Positions 30,945-41,315 of a stretch of DNA of 64,000 nucleotides are shown here, piece by piece. The first letter of the stretch is position 1. Each line of letters begins with the position of its first letter. Under the pieces are notes generated by a model, which worked only from the letters and a program-made list of their open reading frames with translations, had not been told where the DNA came from and did not search any database. This stretch comes from Lobosporangium transversale (Eukaryota > Mortierellomycota > Mortierellomycetes > Mortierellales > Mortierellaceae), in contig NW_019028982.1 in NCBI RefSeq assembly GCF_002105155.1, positions 124,001 through 188,000 of the forward strand, read 5' to 3'. The position numbers and the translations under genes are program-made.

Positions 30945-31551
30945 GAAAAAAAGATTATCTGGATATAAATCAGAAGTCAACAATAAGTTCAATACGAGCT
31001 ACCATATATACTTCAACAACGAAGAATTGTCTTCCAGTTAGGGTGCCAATAGACGGCAGTTAGTAAACCCTGTTCCCTATCCCTTAGGAACACCGGATGA
31101 AAGTTAAGTATAGGTGCACTAGATCTTACAGACAAGAAGAAAGAAGAAATGTTGCAAGGTATATATATTTTCTCCGGTCTTGACTAGATGGTAGTAAAAG
31201 GGAAACCTCGTTAACCGCATGTCGTTAGGTACAAACGTCAAAGACAGTAAGTAATTCATGGAGGTGAGCCTGAGGATTCTAGGGTAATTTATTCAAGCCA
31301 AGGCTGATCTTTCAATACGCGTTGTGAGCTGTATTTATACTATGGAAGCAATGCAATAGGGGAAGTGCAAATAATGCATATTCTGGGCCGTACAAATGTC
31401 TTCTGTTTTGTGAATCACCTTTTCTGTTGCACAGGTTCTCTTTTTTTCTTTTATCTTTCTTTCTTAAATATACATATATGATAAGGGATATAGTAACCAA
31501 AGCATCTGCATAATCACAGGGGAACTGCTTCCTTCGTAAACCACTTTTTTC

Positions 31552-31581
31552 TAAAAAAACAAAAAACAAAAAACAAAAAAC

Positions 31582-31609
<28 letters not shown>
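31552..31609. repeat. AAAAAAC heptamer repeat merging into poly-A
   Basis: Four or five AAAAAAC units followed by a run of about 28 A. It lies in the 3' flank of the minus-strand F-box gene (stop at 31689), where it reads as a T-rich tract. Confidence 0.85.
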
Positions 31610-31613
<4 letters not shown>

Positions 31614-31688
31614 GTGCTAGATGGAAGGTGCTGCGTGCGATAACAAGAGCCTACTGGCAATCCTCTGGAAAGGTCGTTGCTCTGCACC

Positions 31689-33284
31689 TCATTGGTGATA
31701 ATCGAACCGAATATAGGACATATCGAGCTTTGGTAGTGTCTGGAGCTGATTTAACACTGCTTCATAAAGCTCATATGAAGTATGGCCCGACCCTCCTAGG
31801 CTTCCTGTTGTGGATTCAGGATCCTCACTATCATCCAGGCCAACGTGTATGTCATACAGTCTTTGTCTTATCTGGCAATCATACTCAGAAAATACATTAT
31901 CCTCGACCAGGGCTTCGGATGGCGCCCATTTTTTATCTGGCCCATAAATACATGTCTCGAGGATTTCCAAATTTCGGCAGACTAAAACCCCATCTTGGTA
32001 ATAAATATCACCCTCGGGCATGTTCTCAGACAATGTAGCATCAATGTCGGCTCCATCTCCATTGATTTCTGCAAACTCGAGCAGACCGTTACTACTGCTG
32101 AGATCAGCAAGCTCTGTTGCTTCGATCAAAGCCTGTCGCAGTGACACTTTTTTAAGATTCGGGCACCTTCGCAACATCCAAAGAATAGCATGAGAGGATA
32201 GGCGGCCCATGAATCTGCCTGTCTGAGAGTAAATGCGGATTTCCTCAAGTGACTGACGATAGGGACGATGACGAAGGATCAACGTGAGTACATGGCGATC
32301 TTCAATGTCTACATCTTCCAAATCTAGTCGTCTAAGACTTGGGAATGCCTTGAGGAGACAAGCCAGCCCTTCCAAGTCAATCTCAATCCCATTTAATCCT
32401 AGGCACTCAAGCCGTGGACAGTACGATGAAAGTCGATCAACAAACCGGTCGAGTTCAGTAGACATTCTCAAAAAAAGCGAGTCCGGCATGAGGGAATTTG
32501 AAAGGGAGATACTCTCAAGATTTGGACTAACGCAGGCGATTCTGAGGATGGATACATAAGAATGCTGACACCCGTCCAAGAATAGCGAACGCAATTGAAG
32601 GGATATTTTGTTTTGTAATTGTGGTCGTTGTAATCTGGGTTCCAGCTCCACAGCCGATGGTTCTGCTGATCCTTGTAACAGCCCGGTTTTGATATTGAAA
32701 CTCAGGCTCGGATGGGTGAACTCTACCCACTCTCCGAGATGTAGCGATTCTAAGTTGGGCAGTTGCTCCAGCAGAAACTCTAAACATCCAGGCAGGACAC
32801 GGAAGTAATATAGACTTAAATGTCTTAGCTCTTTTAGCTTCGCGAGGATCTGGATAAATTCAATGGTGATATCGATATTTTCACTAGGTAGCGCTGAGCC
32901 CAACCAGAGCTCTTTAATGTTAATGTTGTGTTTGAGAATATCTTTGATGATTCCTTGTGAGATAGACTCGTATAGAACGGGGGCTTTGAAGACGGTTAAA
33001 CGCGTACAATCCGGGCCAATGTTGTCTAATCGGTCGTACATGGCACATCGTAGTTCACGGATATAATGTGAATAACGTGGGAGAGCTTTCCGAAAGGCTT
33101 CATGAGTCCACTGATCAGGTTTGATAGACCGCCAAAGCTCGCTTACAAATGGGACGAACCAAGTGCTGCATACAGAGCAGGCATTAGCGAGATCGGCTGG
33201 GGCCAGGTACTGCGCGATCTGGCTTGCAATTTCGGAAATCTCCATGATGTTTTTACCATCATTGTTCATGTCTGATTGATGCAT
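31689..33284 (-). CDS. F-box/LRR protein (531 aa)
   Basis: Single exon. The ATG at 33284 (MHQSDMNNDGKNIMEI) was chosen; the open frame continues 33 codons further up, but without an ATG. F-box at about residues 14-58 (ISEIASQIAQYLAPADLANA, CSTWFVPFVSELWRSI), then about ten LRR-like units (LKELRHLSLYYFRV, NLESLHLGEWVEF, LRRLDLEDVDIED and others). By family an SCF ubiquitin-ligase receptor with unknown target. The C-terminal part (NLEILETCIYGPDKKWAPS, VFSEYDCQIRQRLYD) is followed by a Ser/Gly-rich stretch and a last LRR, LQTLPKLDMSYIRF. Divergent from the F-box gene at 33970, with about 685 bp between starts. Confidence 0.85.
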   Translation of the reverse strand: MHQSDMNNDGKNIMEISEIASQIAQYLAPADLANACSVCSTWFVPFVSELWRSIKPDQWTHEAFRKALPRYSHYIRELRCAMYDRLDNIGPDCTRLTVFKAPVLYESISQGIIKDILKHNINIKELWLGSALPSENIDITIEFIQILAKLKELRHLSLYYFRVLPGCLEFLLEQLPNLESLHLGEWVEFTHPSLSFNIKTGLLQGSAEPSAVELEPRLQRPQLQNKISLQLRSLFLDGCQHSYVSILRIACVSPNLESISLSNSLMPDSLFLRMSTELDRFVDRLSSYCPRLECLGLNGIEIDLEGLACLLKAFPSLRRLDLEDVDIEDRHVLTLILRHRPYRQSLEEIRIYSQTGRFMGRLSSHAILWMLRRCPNLKKVSLRQALIEATELADLSSSNGLLEFAEINGDGADIDATLSENMPEGDIYYQDGVLVCRNLEILETCIYGPDKKWAPSEALVEDNVFSEYDCQIRQRLYDIHVGLDDSEDPESTTGSLGGSGHTSYELYEAVLNQLQTLPKLDMSYIRFDYHQ

Positions 33285-33862
33285 AAATGAAACCACGCGT
33301 TGCTTGAGGGGAATGAGAAGGAAAAAGGGAGAGGGACGCAAAAAAGGCGAGTTAATTTTGAATATATGATGGAGTCTGTGCAAAGAGTGGCGTTCTCTAC
33401 GATGGAATGGTGCACAGCCACTCGTTTAACATGTAAACCTTTTCTTTTAATGGAAGGTGAAAGGCGCCCTCGAATCTGCCCCTCCAGTTGAATGATTGAA
33501 TCAGCTGAAATGATTCCCAATAAAAGTATCTGTTACAAAGCACGATCAGCTTTTGGAGTAGTAAATCAAATATTCTTGGCCAAATGCTCCGGGAGAACAA
33601 CTGCGATTTCAATCTCAACATCGAATTGTACCCACAAGTGTAATAATAACATGGGTCTCTCTTATATATATAATATCATAAGCGCTATCTGCGTTTTGCT
33701 ATGTCTACTTAGCTGATTGTATAATTAAGCAAGATGGCCTTGCAGGTCTGAGGAGTTTACGAAGGATAGAAAGCTGTGACCAGTGCTCAATCTCGGCTCA
33801 ATTATTGAATTGGGCTAAGCATGGAAACGGTCAGAAAGACCTTCCTCTTTTGGACGACATTC

Positions 33863-33893
<31 letters not shown>

Positions 33894-33907
33894 CCATTTG
33901 CATTTCA

Positions 33908-33939
<32 letters not shown>

Positions 33940-33969
33940 TCTCATTAATGTCCATCTTTCCATCGCTCC
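33285..33969. other. Intergenic between two divergent F-box genes
   Basis: Shared upstream region of the F-box genes at 31689-33284 and 33970-35706. It contains two T runs (about 33864-33893 and 33911-33934) directly before the plus-strand start codon and a TATATATAATAT stretch near 33664. The frame of the minus-strand gene stays open into this region without an ATG. No other site recognised. Confidence 0.5.
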
Positions 33970-35706
33970 ATGCATCCTCCAACTGCACTGTCCATTGTGT
34001 TACTACAACCTCTCATCCGCGACGAAATTGCTGCATGTCTCTCTCAGAGTGACCTTGCGTGCTGTACACGCGTTAATACTGCTTGGAATATTGCTTTTGC
34101 ACCAAGGCTCTGGAGAGATGTTTTTCTCGCAAATCAACAGATCATTTCTTTACTTCAATCATCCTCTGCAGCTCAACAGGGTCTTTGCCGCAACGCTGAG
34201 CATGTGCGTTCAATCCGCAGCTTTTTTTGCTACGCGTTTCAATCTTTAGCAGGAATAGATGAGTTCCCCAATCTAGTTCGTCTCGATTCTCTTGCGTCAG
34301 AGCTCCATAACAAGGGAATTGTCGATCACACAAATACACAGCGGCTGCTACAATTCGTTAAAATGAACATGAGTCTGCGAGAGATCATCCTTTCCAACTT
34401 TCCGCTTGCAAGCATCAAGATGTCCAAGCTCCTCGGTGATACAATTGCTCTCCATCCTGGGCTGATCAGCGTCACAATCAACTGTTTTCGTGAGCCAAAT
34501 CTGCTCAGTATCCAGCATGTACTCCGTGGAGTCATCGTTAGTAAGGTTGAGAAGCTATCGCTAATATGTAGGGCAGATATCGTCTCCACACCAGAAACCA
34601 TCACGGGAAGCTTAGATTACAACAAAAGCAGTATCGGGCTCAACGTCAGCAGTAACATAGGTCTAGATATTTCAGCGGATGTGTCATGTCAAGACTTACC
34701 AGAGGCACATGTAGCCTCTGCGCTCAAAGACCTGAGGCTAGAGGCCAATATCGAACATGTGCACTTCGATATATTACTGTCAATCTTAAGGACATCACCC
34801 AATTTAGAGCATCTTTATGTACCATGTATCAACACAGATGAATCATTTCAAGCTCTCTCTTCCACCATACAGGGATACTGTCCGCGATTACGCCACATCA
34901 CAAGTGGGTTCTCGCATTCAAAGGACGAGCATATGGCCTTGCTGTTGAACTCATGTTACTCTTTGAGAAGCTACATTACGGATAGCGAACAGCCACTAGG
35001 ACCACTGACTATCAACAGTTTACTCCATCATCAACATAGTCTAACGTTGGAGCAACTAAGCATCAAATCGTGCAGCTCGATCGCAAGCAAGCATATTCAG
35101 CTCATTCTGACCACCTGCCCTAAGCTAACGTCGTTCGAGGCTTTGCCTAGTCATCACTGGCAGGAAACCTATAGCCCGAGACTAAACATTAAGGACCTAC
35201 CTGTCCATGTAGGGAGTGGCCAACCAGCCTGGGTTTGCCTTGGGCTTCGAGATCTGAAAATTGGCTTCACGGGATTTTCAGCTCTACCTGATTCAGAGCC
35301 TGCACATCCTTATGTCGAACATATCTATAAGCAACTTGCCTGTATGACACAGCTGCGTACATTGCACCTTGCAGGCGAGTTTGATCTTCGAATGCTCCAT
35401 CCAGAATCAAAAGTCTGGTGTTTTGATTTTACATTAGCCAGTGGCCTTGGTCATCTTGAGACATTAACCAACTTGAGGACATTGAGCGTTCAGAGGCTAA
35501 AGCACCATCGGATTGGAAACAAGGAAAGAGCATGGATGGCACAGCATTGGTTGAACCTCACGGCATTCTATACAACACCTGCCCATATTCAAACTAGCCG
35601 CGAAGGTAGTAATAGCGTTAGTGGTTTTGAGCCAACACGATATCTTCAAAAACACGCGCGGAATTGGTCAACATTAACAATTTTTGTTGGTGTGCAAGCA
35701 ATATGA
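33970..35706 (+). CDS. F-box/LRR protein (578 aa)
   Basis: Single exon starting at ATG 33970. The F-box lies at the very N-terminus, about residues 10-55 (LLQPLIRDEIAACLSQSDLA, CTRVNTAWNIAF, LWRDVFL). Leucine-rich repeats follow (NMSLREIILSNFPLA, ALKDLRLEANIEHVHF, LEQLSIKSCSSIASKHIQLI). The C-terminal module (FDFTLASGLGHLETL, LRTLSVQRL, KERAWMAQHWLNL) is a divergent version of the one in the 1-1514 and 36242-38665 genes. Predicted SCF substrate receptor, target unknown. Two long T runs lie immediately upstream. It converges with the next F-box gene. Confidence 0.85.
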   Translation: MHPPTALSIVLLQPLIRDEIAACLSQSDLACCTRVNTAWNIAFAPRLWRDVFLANQQIISLLQSSSAAQQGLCRNAEHVRSIRSFFCYAFQSLAGIDEFPNLVRLDSLASELHNKGIVDHTNTQRLLQFVKMNMSLREIILSNFPLASIKMSKLLGDTIALHPGLISVTINCFREPNLLSIQHVLRGVIVSKVEKLSLICRADIVSTPETITGSLDYNKSSIGLNVSSNIGLDISADVSCQDLPEAHVASALKDLRLEANIEHVHFDILLSILRTSPNLEHLYVPCINTDESFQALSSTIQGYCPRLRHITSGFSHSKDEHMALLLNSCYSLRSYITDSEQPLGPLTINSLLHHQHSLTLEQLSIKSCSSIASKHIQLILTTCPKLTSFEALPSHHWQETYSPRLNIKDLPVHVGSGQPAWVCLGLRDLKIGFTGFSALPDSEPAHPYVEHIYKQLACMTQLRTLHLAGEFDLRMLHPESKVWCFDFTLASGLGHLETLTNLRTLSVQRLKHHRIGNKERAWMAQHWLNLTAFYTTPAHIQTSREGSNSVSGFEPTRYLQKHARNWSTLTIFVGVQAI

Positions 35707-36241
35707 TTAATAGATATCCAAATTGACATTATTTATTTTATGTTTATTTTATTTTTTTCTTACGACTCAAGTAAGGCAGAAAGGAAGAGATCGTGACATG
35801 GGTCCATTGAAGAAACAAGCTTTACCCGTGCTTTTTACATTTTTCAAAGGTGAGCAACCTTGGTCATAGCAGATACCTTATATCCGCGTGGGATCTGTGC
35901 TTTTTTTTATGGTTACTATTATTGCTGTTCTGGTCACATGCGCACAAAGTGATATTAAGTATCTGGATACGTCTGTAGATCTCTGGTCGTCAAAATGATG
36001 CTGCCCAAGTCCTTTTCATTATAGTCATTAACCTGGGGTTTTTCTCTGCGAGTGAAGATCCTATCTCTCGAAGAGCGCTTTTGAAGCCCTTTGCGACTTT
36101 AGCATTTGAGCTGGCATAATGAAAGCGCCAAGCTGTTGTACTAGCACTGGCATCTTTTAGCGGGTCTCAACAGAGCTAGCATTTACATGGTGTAAAATAA
36201 ATAATAATAGTATTAAATAAAAAGTTTTCTATCAATTAACA
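35707..36241. other. Intergenic between convergent F-box genes
   Basis: About 535 bp forming the 3' flanks of both F-box genes, AT-rich with AATAAA-like polyadenylation motifs near 36197-36220. No gene recognised. Confidence 0.5.
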
Positions 36242-38665
36242 TCATATCCCATTGGTCCTTGAAAAGCGCTCTGGCCACTCCTGTGCCAGACAGATCTCGA
36301 ACGCAAGCCAACCAACGACCTGGCTCTCATTTGGCTTGCATTCATCGTTATCAAACACGGCTCTACTCGCAGCAGACGACCCTACATGTCTGTCCTCTGA
36401 CGCTACTATTGCTTCATCCCCATTACTAAATAGATGACTTTGAGTTTGCTCTTGATGGCCCTGTATCACCGAGTTGCTGCTTTTATTGATAATCGCTCTC
36501 AAATCAGGCCAGTGGCGTCTGAACCACTGAGCTTCCCGTCTTGTCATCTGGTCCTCCCATCCCGTAACAACAAGTTCTTTCATCTTGACAAGATTCTTCA
36601 ATTCATCAAGCCCAGCATGGAGGGTCCATGGGATTCCGCGTGGATACTCGACCAAGAAATGAAATGACATTGATCCTCCACCTGTGAGATCAATAAATTC
36701 TAGTTGTGTCAACTTGTGGAGCTGCTGAAAGATCGCCAACTGAATATCTTTTAGCGTGATGGACTCATCTGATTTTGCTTCTTGTCCGTGTTCTGCTTGC
36801 TTCTTCGTTTCCTCTTCTTCATCCTTTCCCACGTATTCAAGCGATCGGCCCACTTGAGTTTGCTGCTGAAAATAACGGTCGAAGGTCACCTTCCCTGATA
36901 ATAAAAACCTAGTTGCTGCTTCAGGCCCTAAGATTCGTTGCAATGGGAATCCCAAAGGTTCGTGGGTCTGGCCCTGTTGCACGCTCTGTTCCCACAGTAC
37001 AGAATCTGGCCGTGCCATGCAAACCAATAGTTGAAGTCGTTTTAATTTTAAGCATGCCCACGACATGGGGGAACCCACCAGATCTTCGCCCCAAAGAACA
37101 TTTTGTGGGCCCGTAAAGTCGACCAATTCGTTGCAATGGCATAATAATGACTGAATATCTGTGCTCTTAATCCAAGTGCTACTGTGGAGATCAAGATGAG
37201 TCAACACCCGATAATGGTCATGATTAATTAGCTCAGTGACAAAATCCTGATCGACAGTATAGGATATCAACGAAACCGAGTGTAGATTCTCGCGAGAGGA
37301 TTCCATAAGGCCCTTAACAAATAAGTTAGGCAGTATGCTCCCGTCTTCGTGTTTGTAGGTTTGAAGCTGAGGACAGTTCCAAAACACACTGAATTCAGGT
37401 GAATGAGGCGAAGATGAAGAAGATGGATCAAAATCGGGATCAAGATTTTCTTGTTGTTGGCTGGAGTTTGCTCCAACAGCGTGGCTGAAACTGGTAGGGA
37501 AGTGACAATTAGATAGACAAAGCTTTTCTAGCGCTGGAGCATAAATGCAAAGCTGCAGGAGAGGGAAGTGAGGGCTCTCAAGCGTCAAATATCGGACTTG
37601 TTGAAGATTAAGGATGGCGAGTGTTGTGTTTTGCTGTTCTTGCTGTTCCTGTTGCACTGTTTGCTGTCCGAACTGTACTAAAGATGTCGTTAAATCCGAG
37701 TTCGTCAATGAAGCCATCCTGAACAATGTTGATAGATGCATTGATGACTCATTTTTGTCCCCTGTGGTTATGTCTGGCCAGTTTGGTTCCTTTTCAAGAT
37801 GAAGAGTCTTGAGATGAAGTCTACGTAGCTTTGGACAGTTGGAAATGATGCAATTCAATTCTGTCACAGATGCTTTTAGCTGCTCCAGCTGCAGGTCTAC
37901 CAGCTGAAGTTGCTTTGTCAACAAATATTTACCCAACTGGTCCATATGAGTGTCTGAAACTCCAATCCAACGAAAGGTTTGTAGTCGCGGATGATGATGT
38001 AGTAGTGATAAAATGCGATTGCTGGTCTTTACAAGAAATGCATCCTGATGTCTATCATATCGGACCACGACGCTGGTCTTGAATAGAGCCTCTTGATTCT
38101 GTGTACTTCTCTCGTCCTGAATTACACCATCTTCGCCTACTTCAACCCATTCGTCTCTTCTGGTCCAGCAGCACAGAGGAAGTAGTTTTGAGTTGAGTCT
38201 GACAGTGAGATGCAGTAAGTTAGGGCAGTGGGTTGCAGGATCCATGTTATAATCCGGAGAACGAAGGGAGACTTGCTCATGACTCATGTCACTGGGGCAG
38301 TTATTTTTAAAGACAGGGCTTCTGTTGTTTTGACGGTACCCCTTGTTAATTAATTTGTTTCCCCGAGGAATCAAGGTTGGTTCTTCAATCGACAGTGAGA
38401 GCGTATGTGTGCTGTGTGACCGCCATTGCAGTGGCAGCAGGATTGGCCCAAACGTCCGCTTTGTCAGTGAGAGATCAAGAAAGAGTAATCGTCTAAAATC
38501 CACCTTCCAGGCCTTGCAAACGAGCATGCATGCGATAAGATCCCTATTACAGCCAAGCAAGAAGTACCCAATCTGTGATCTGATTTCAGGCAGCACGAGT
38601 GCACGCTGTACAGCTGTTCTTGTTACCGTTGAAGTTGTTGCCTGATGGAATGACATGAGTGTCAT
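36242..38665 (-). CDS. F-box-like/LRR protein (807 aa)
   Basis: Single exon. The ATG at 38665 (MTLMSFHQATT) is preferred; an in-frame TTG lies eleven codons upstream. F-box-like segment at about residues 18-65 (LPEIRSQIGYFLLGCNRDLI, MLVCKAWKVDFRRLLFLDL). Leucine-rich repeats follow, interrupted by Gln-rich stretches (QQEQQEQQ) and a Ser-rich stretch. The C-terminal module IPWTLHAGL, VTGWEDQM, REAQWFRRHW is shared with the truncated gene at 1-1514, as is the terminal AQEWPER motif, so the two are close paralogues despite lying 35 kb apart. Predicted SCF ubiquitin-ligase receptor with unknown substrate. Confidence 0.82.
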   Translation of the reverse strand: MTLMSFHQATTSTVTRTAVQRALVLPEIRSQIGYFLLGCNRDLIACMLVCKAWKVDFRRLLFLDLSLTKRTFGPILLPLQWRSHSTHTLSLSIEEPTLIPRGNKLINKGYRQNNRSPVFKNNCPSDMSHEQVSLRSPDYNMDPATHCPNLLHLTVRLNSKLLPLCCWTRRDEWVEVGEDGVIQDERSTQNQEALFKTSVVVRYDRHQDAFLVKTSNRILSLLHHHPRLQTFRWIGVSDTHMDQLGKYLLTKQLQLVDLQLEQLKASVTELNCIISNCPKLRRLHLKTLHLEKEPNWPDITTGDKNESSMHLSTLFRMASLTNSDLTTSLVQFGQQTVQQEQQEQQNTTLAILNLQQVRYLTLESPHFPLLQLCIYAPALEKLCLSNCHFPTSFSHAVGANSSQQQENLDPDFDPSSSSSPHSPEFSVFWNCPQLQTYKHEDGSILPNLFVKGLMESSRENLHSVSLISYTVDQDFVTELINHDHYRVLTHLDLHSSTWIKSTDIQSLLCHCNELVDFTGPQNVLWGEDLVGSPMSWACLKLKRLQLLVCMARPDSVLWEQSVQQGQTHEPLGFPLQRILGPEAATRFLLSGKVTFDRYFQQQTQVGRSLEYVGKDEEEETKKQAEHGQEAKSDESITLKDIQLAIFQQLHKLTQLEFIDLTGGGSMSFHFLVEYPRGIPWTLHAGLDELKNLVKMKELVVTGWEDQMTRREAQWFRRHWPDLRAIINKSSNSVIQGHQEQTQSHLFSNGDEAIVASEDRHVGSSAASRAVFDNDECKPNESQVVGWLAFEICLAQEWPERFSRTNGI

Positions 38666-38922
38666 TGTCTGATTAAATGAATGTTGTGCTGATGTCAAGA
38701 AGACTTCATTCGAACATTTGGAAAAATAATTTTTTTTTTTTTTTTTTTACATGCATTTGTACACAGCAGTTTTTTAAAGCATTTCTGGTGAAGCTTATTT
38801 GTTCGTATCGGCGATCTTGTATTTCTCCGCAGTTCTCCGCAGCAAAGTTTATTAAAGGACCTTGAGATGCACAACCCCAGGTTTTAAACATTCCTTTCTA
38901 TTTACTTTGTTTTACTGTCATA

Positions 38923-40197
38923 TCAAGATCTGATCGCCTCAGATTGTGCATTTACTGCACGATGTTTCACACGTACGGCAAGTCCAGTTGCCATAGGGAG
39001 CGTAAGTGCGGGGATATACGTCGGCTCTGTGTCTGGATCCACAAGTTCAAACGTGAACTTTTGAAGAAGCATTGATGTGATAGTGATGGCTTCAATTGTA
39101 GCAAACTGCTGGCCGAGACTGATACAAAACAACCATAGCAATAGATAAAAGATGCATTTTGTTAGCATTTTATAGCTGGAGGCACAAATCCAATGTAAGG
39201 CCAAATCATCAATCTCTCCTCACAAAAAAAAAAAAAAAAAAAAAAAAATTACCATGTACGAGGACCGAGATGGAATGATACAAATTTGGCAGAGGATGGC
39301 TTTTCCCCAGTCAACCACCGCTCAGGCTTGAACTCCTTGGCATCGCGCCCCCAAAGAGATTCTAATCGACCCATTGCCCATGAACACCACCCAATATTCT
39401 CGCCCTTGTACACTCGAATGCCGCCTGGCAAGACATCATCTTGTACGCAAACCTTTATGTTCTGAGGGACTGATGGATACAGCCTCAAAGTCTCATAAAA
39501 GCATGCTTCAACATATTTTTGCTGCTTGATTGAGTCGTACGTTGGAAGGTTGTCTTTCAAAACATCGTTAATCTCCTCTGTCGCCTGGCGAAGAATCTCA
39601 GGACTCGCTTCTGATCGATGCATGAGATAGAACATCCAAGATAACGCTTGTGCCGTAGTATCACGACCAGCTACAGTCCCCCGGAAATAATAATATAACA
39701 ATAATAAAAAATAGAAAAATAAAAAAAGATATTACAAATCAGGATACGGGCTATCCATTGATGTCATTTCATATCGTAAAGAGACAGTTTCAAGGTGTAC
39801 CCAGAATCATATTGATCAGCTCATCTTTAAGCATTTCGTCCGACAAAAGTTCCCCATGCTCGTCTCGAGTATCCATGAACAACTGCATTAGATCTTTATG
39901 TTCACGCTCGTGCCCGCCATTCTCTTCAATCTCCTGGCGACGTTTCCGTATGACGTTGTAAGCAAATTCGTGCACAGTTTTTGTGTCTTTACGGACTACA
40001 TCTCCGTGCCCTGTCCACCAGTCCTTGATCTTCCAGATAGGTGAAACAATCCTTTCTGACAACGCATGATTAAGACGGTCGAATGCTACAGCAAATTCAA
40101 CTTCTTGCTCTGGGTTTTTGAGGCACCCAAACGATTGTCCAAATGCAATTTCGCCGAACGAATCTATCCATATAAATTTATGAATGGATAACGAACG

Positions 40198-40229
<32 letters not shown>

Positions 40230-41162
40230 AGTTTTATATAAGTGATAAAATAAGATAGGCTTTTCAGGTTTATAAGCAGACATAGAAAGACATAGTGTAC
40301 CGAGAGTGAATTGATAAAAGATATTCTGCAAGTCAACCACTTTATCTGTATCCGCAATTGTTGAAAGGTAATCAATGACGAGGTTTGCTTCATGGCAGAA
40401 GACATTGCTGGTATAGGAGCGGAATGACTTAACGTTAAAGATATGGCTTGCAAGTTTTCTCTGCCAACGCCAGTGCTATTCAATAGGATTGTACAAAGTT
40501 GTTAGTTGCTTTTTTTTTTTTTTTTTTTTTTTCTGTACGCCTTTTGGCAGATAGATGTAATATGCACCTCGCCATCGGCCCCAAAGATCCCTATCGGATA
40601 GTAAAACAAGTTAGATGTAGAGCAGAATTGAAGCAGAGTCCAAATGTTAAAAGAATATCTACCTCGTCGATGGCACGTAATTTAGATGTTTTATGTCATA
40701 TAGTATGTAGTAAATGCACATACCTTGCCCAACCATTGGCTCGATAACGCTTCTAAGGCGAGGACCCTTTTCATAGGCCCAAAAATTGACTCTTAGCACA
40801 TGGTCAATCATCTCTGGGTTCGTGACATTGATAATCCTACCAATCCCTGGTAATGAGACGGTATAACATGAGCCATATCTGACTTCATGGTTCTCTGTCT
40901 GGCGCTGATAGTTTTGTGTACGGGGTCGTCGCATCAGCTCGAAAGTGTTCCCAATAAGAGGCAATCCTCGTGGTCCTTTCAGGTCAGGTCTCGGTCGAAC
41001 ACCATATGTAGTCCTACGATATTTAATAATAATAAAAAGAATATAGGCCCCGATGACCTTAGAGGCATTGGCTTGTGTGAAGATTCGAGCAAAAAGGCGT
41101 AACAGGGTGGTGACTAGTGTAGTGCGCCCCTCGCTGCCAGGCCTCGCCACTGAAGACAGCAT
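38923..41162 (-). CDS. Cytochrome P450 monooxygenase (CYP52/CYP4-like)
   Basis: Haem-thiolate monooxygenase, probably ER-anchored; closest in flavour to fungal fatty-acid/alkane hydroxylase-type P450s, substrate unknown. Six exons: 41162-40724, 40590-40568, 40475-40301, 40163-39801, 39670-39253, 39118-38923; 537 residues. N-terminal hydrophobic anchor (VIGAYILFIIIKY), Pro-rich hinge (GPRGLPLIGN), C-helix region GEHWRWQRKLAS, I-helix AGRDTT (334-339), K-helix ETLR (393-396), PERW, and haem loop FHLGPRTCLG with Cys473 as predicted ligand. Exon 2 is a 23-nt microexon, and the Cys473 codon is split TG|T by the last intron. Three introns carry A/T runs over 20 nt. The ATG at 41162 was chosen as the first that leaves a normal anchor. 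About 150 bp downstream of an F-box gene in the same orientation. Confidence 0.94.
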
Positions 41163-41238
41163 TAATATCAGTACTTTATATACGTGGGATGTAAGGAAAG
41201 GTTGAAAAGCAAATAAAAAAAAAAAAGAATGAAACAAA

Positions 41239-41261
41239 AAAAGCCGAAAATTGCGGCTTTT
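41239..41261. repeat. Perfect 8-bp stem hairpin between F-box gene and P450
   Basis: AAAAGCCG (41239-41246) and CGGCTTTT (41254-41261) form a perfect inverted repeat with a 7-nt loop. It sits in the 153-bp gap between the F-box stop (41316) and the P450 start (41162). A CACGTG E-box follows at 41268-41273. Could be part of the P450 promoter or the F-box 3' UTR; function unknown. Confidence 0.7.
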
Positions 41262-41315
41262 GAGTAGCACGTGCATAACTGAGCCCATTATATTTCATTT
41301 ACAAATGTGTGCAAG

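Larger units (their letters stand above)
28807..31688. other. Gene-poor region with microsatellite and poly-T/A runs
   Basis: About 2.9 kb with no recognised gene. Contents: a tetranucleotide microsatellite (28866-28973), T runs near 29518-29539, 30030-30052 and 30917-30943, and an AAAAAAC repeat plus A run at 31552-31609. A possible short terminal exon at 29347-29462 and an 87-codon ORF at 30639-30902 are of uncertain meaning. The right end is the 3' flank of the next F-box gene. Confidence 0.5.

Noticed and set aside
33821-34249. Phe-rich ORF overlapping the start of the F-box gene
   Set aside because: The Phe runs are translated poly-T; the overlapping frame 33970-35706 has a clear F-box and LRRs.
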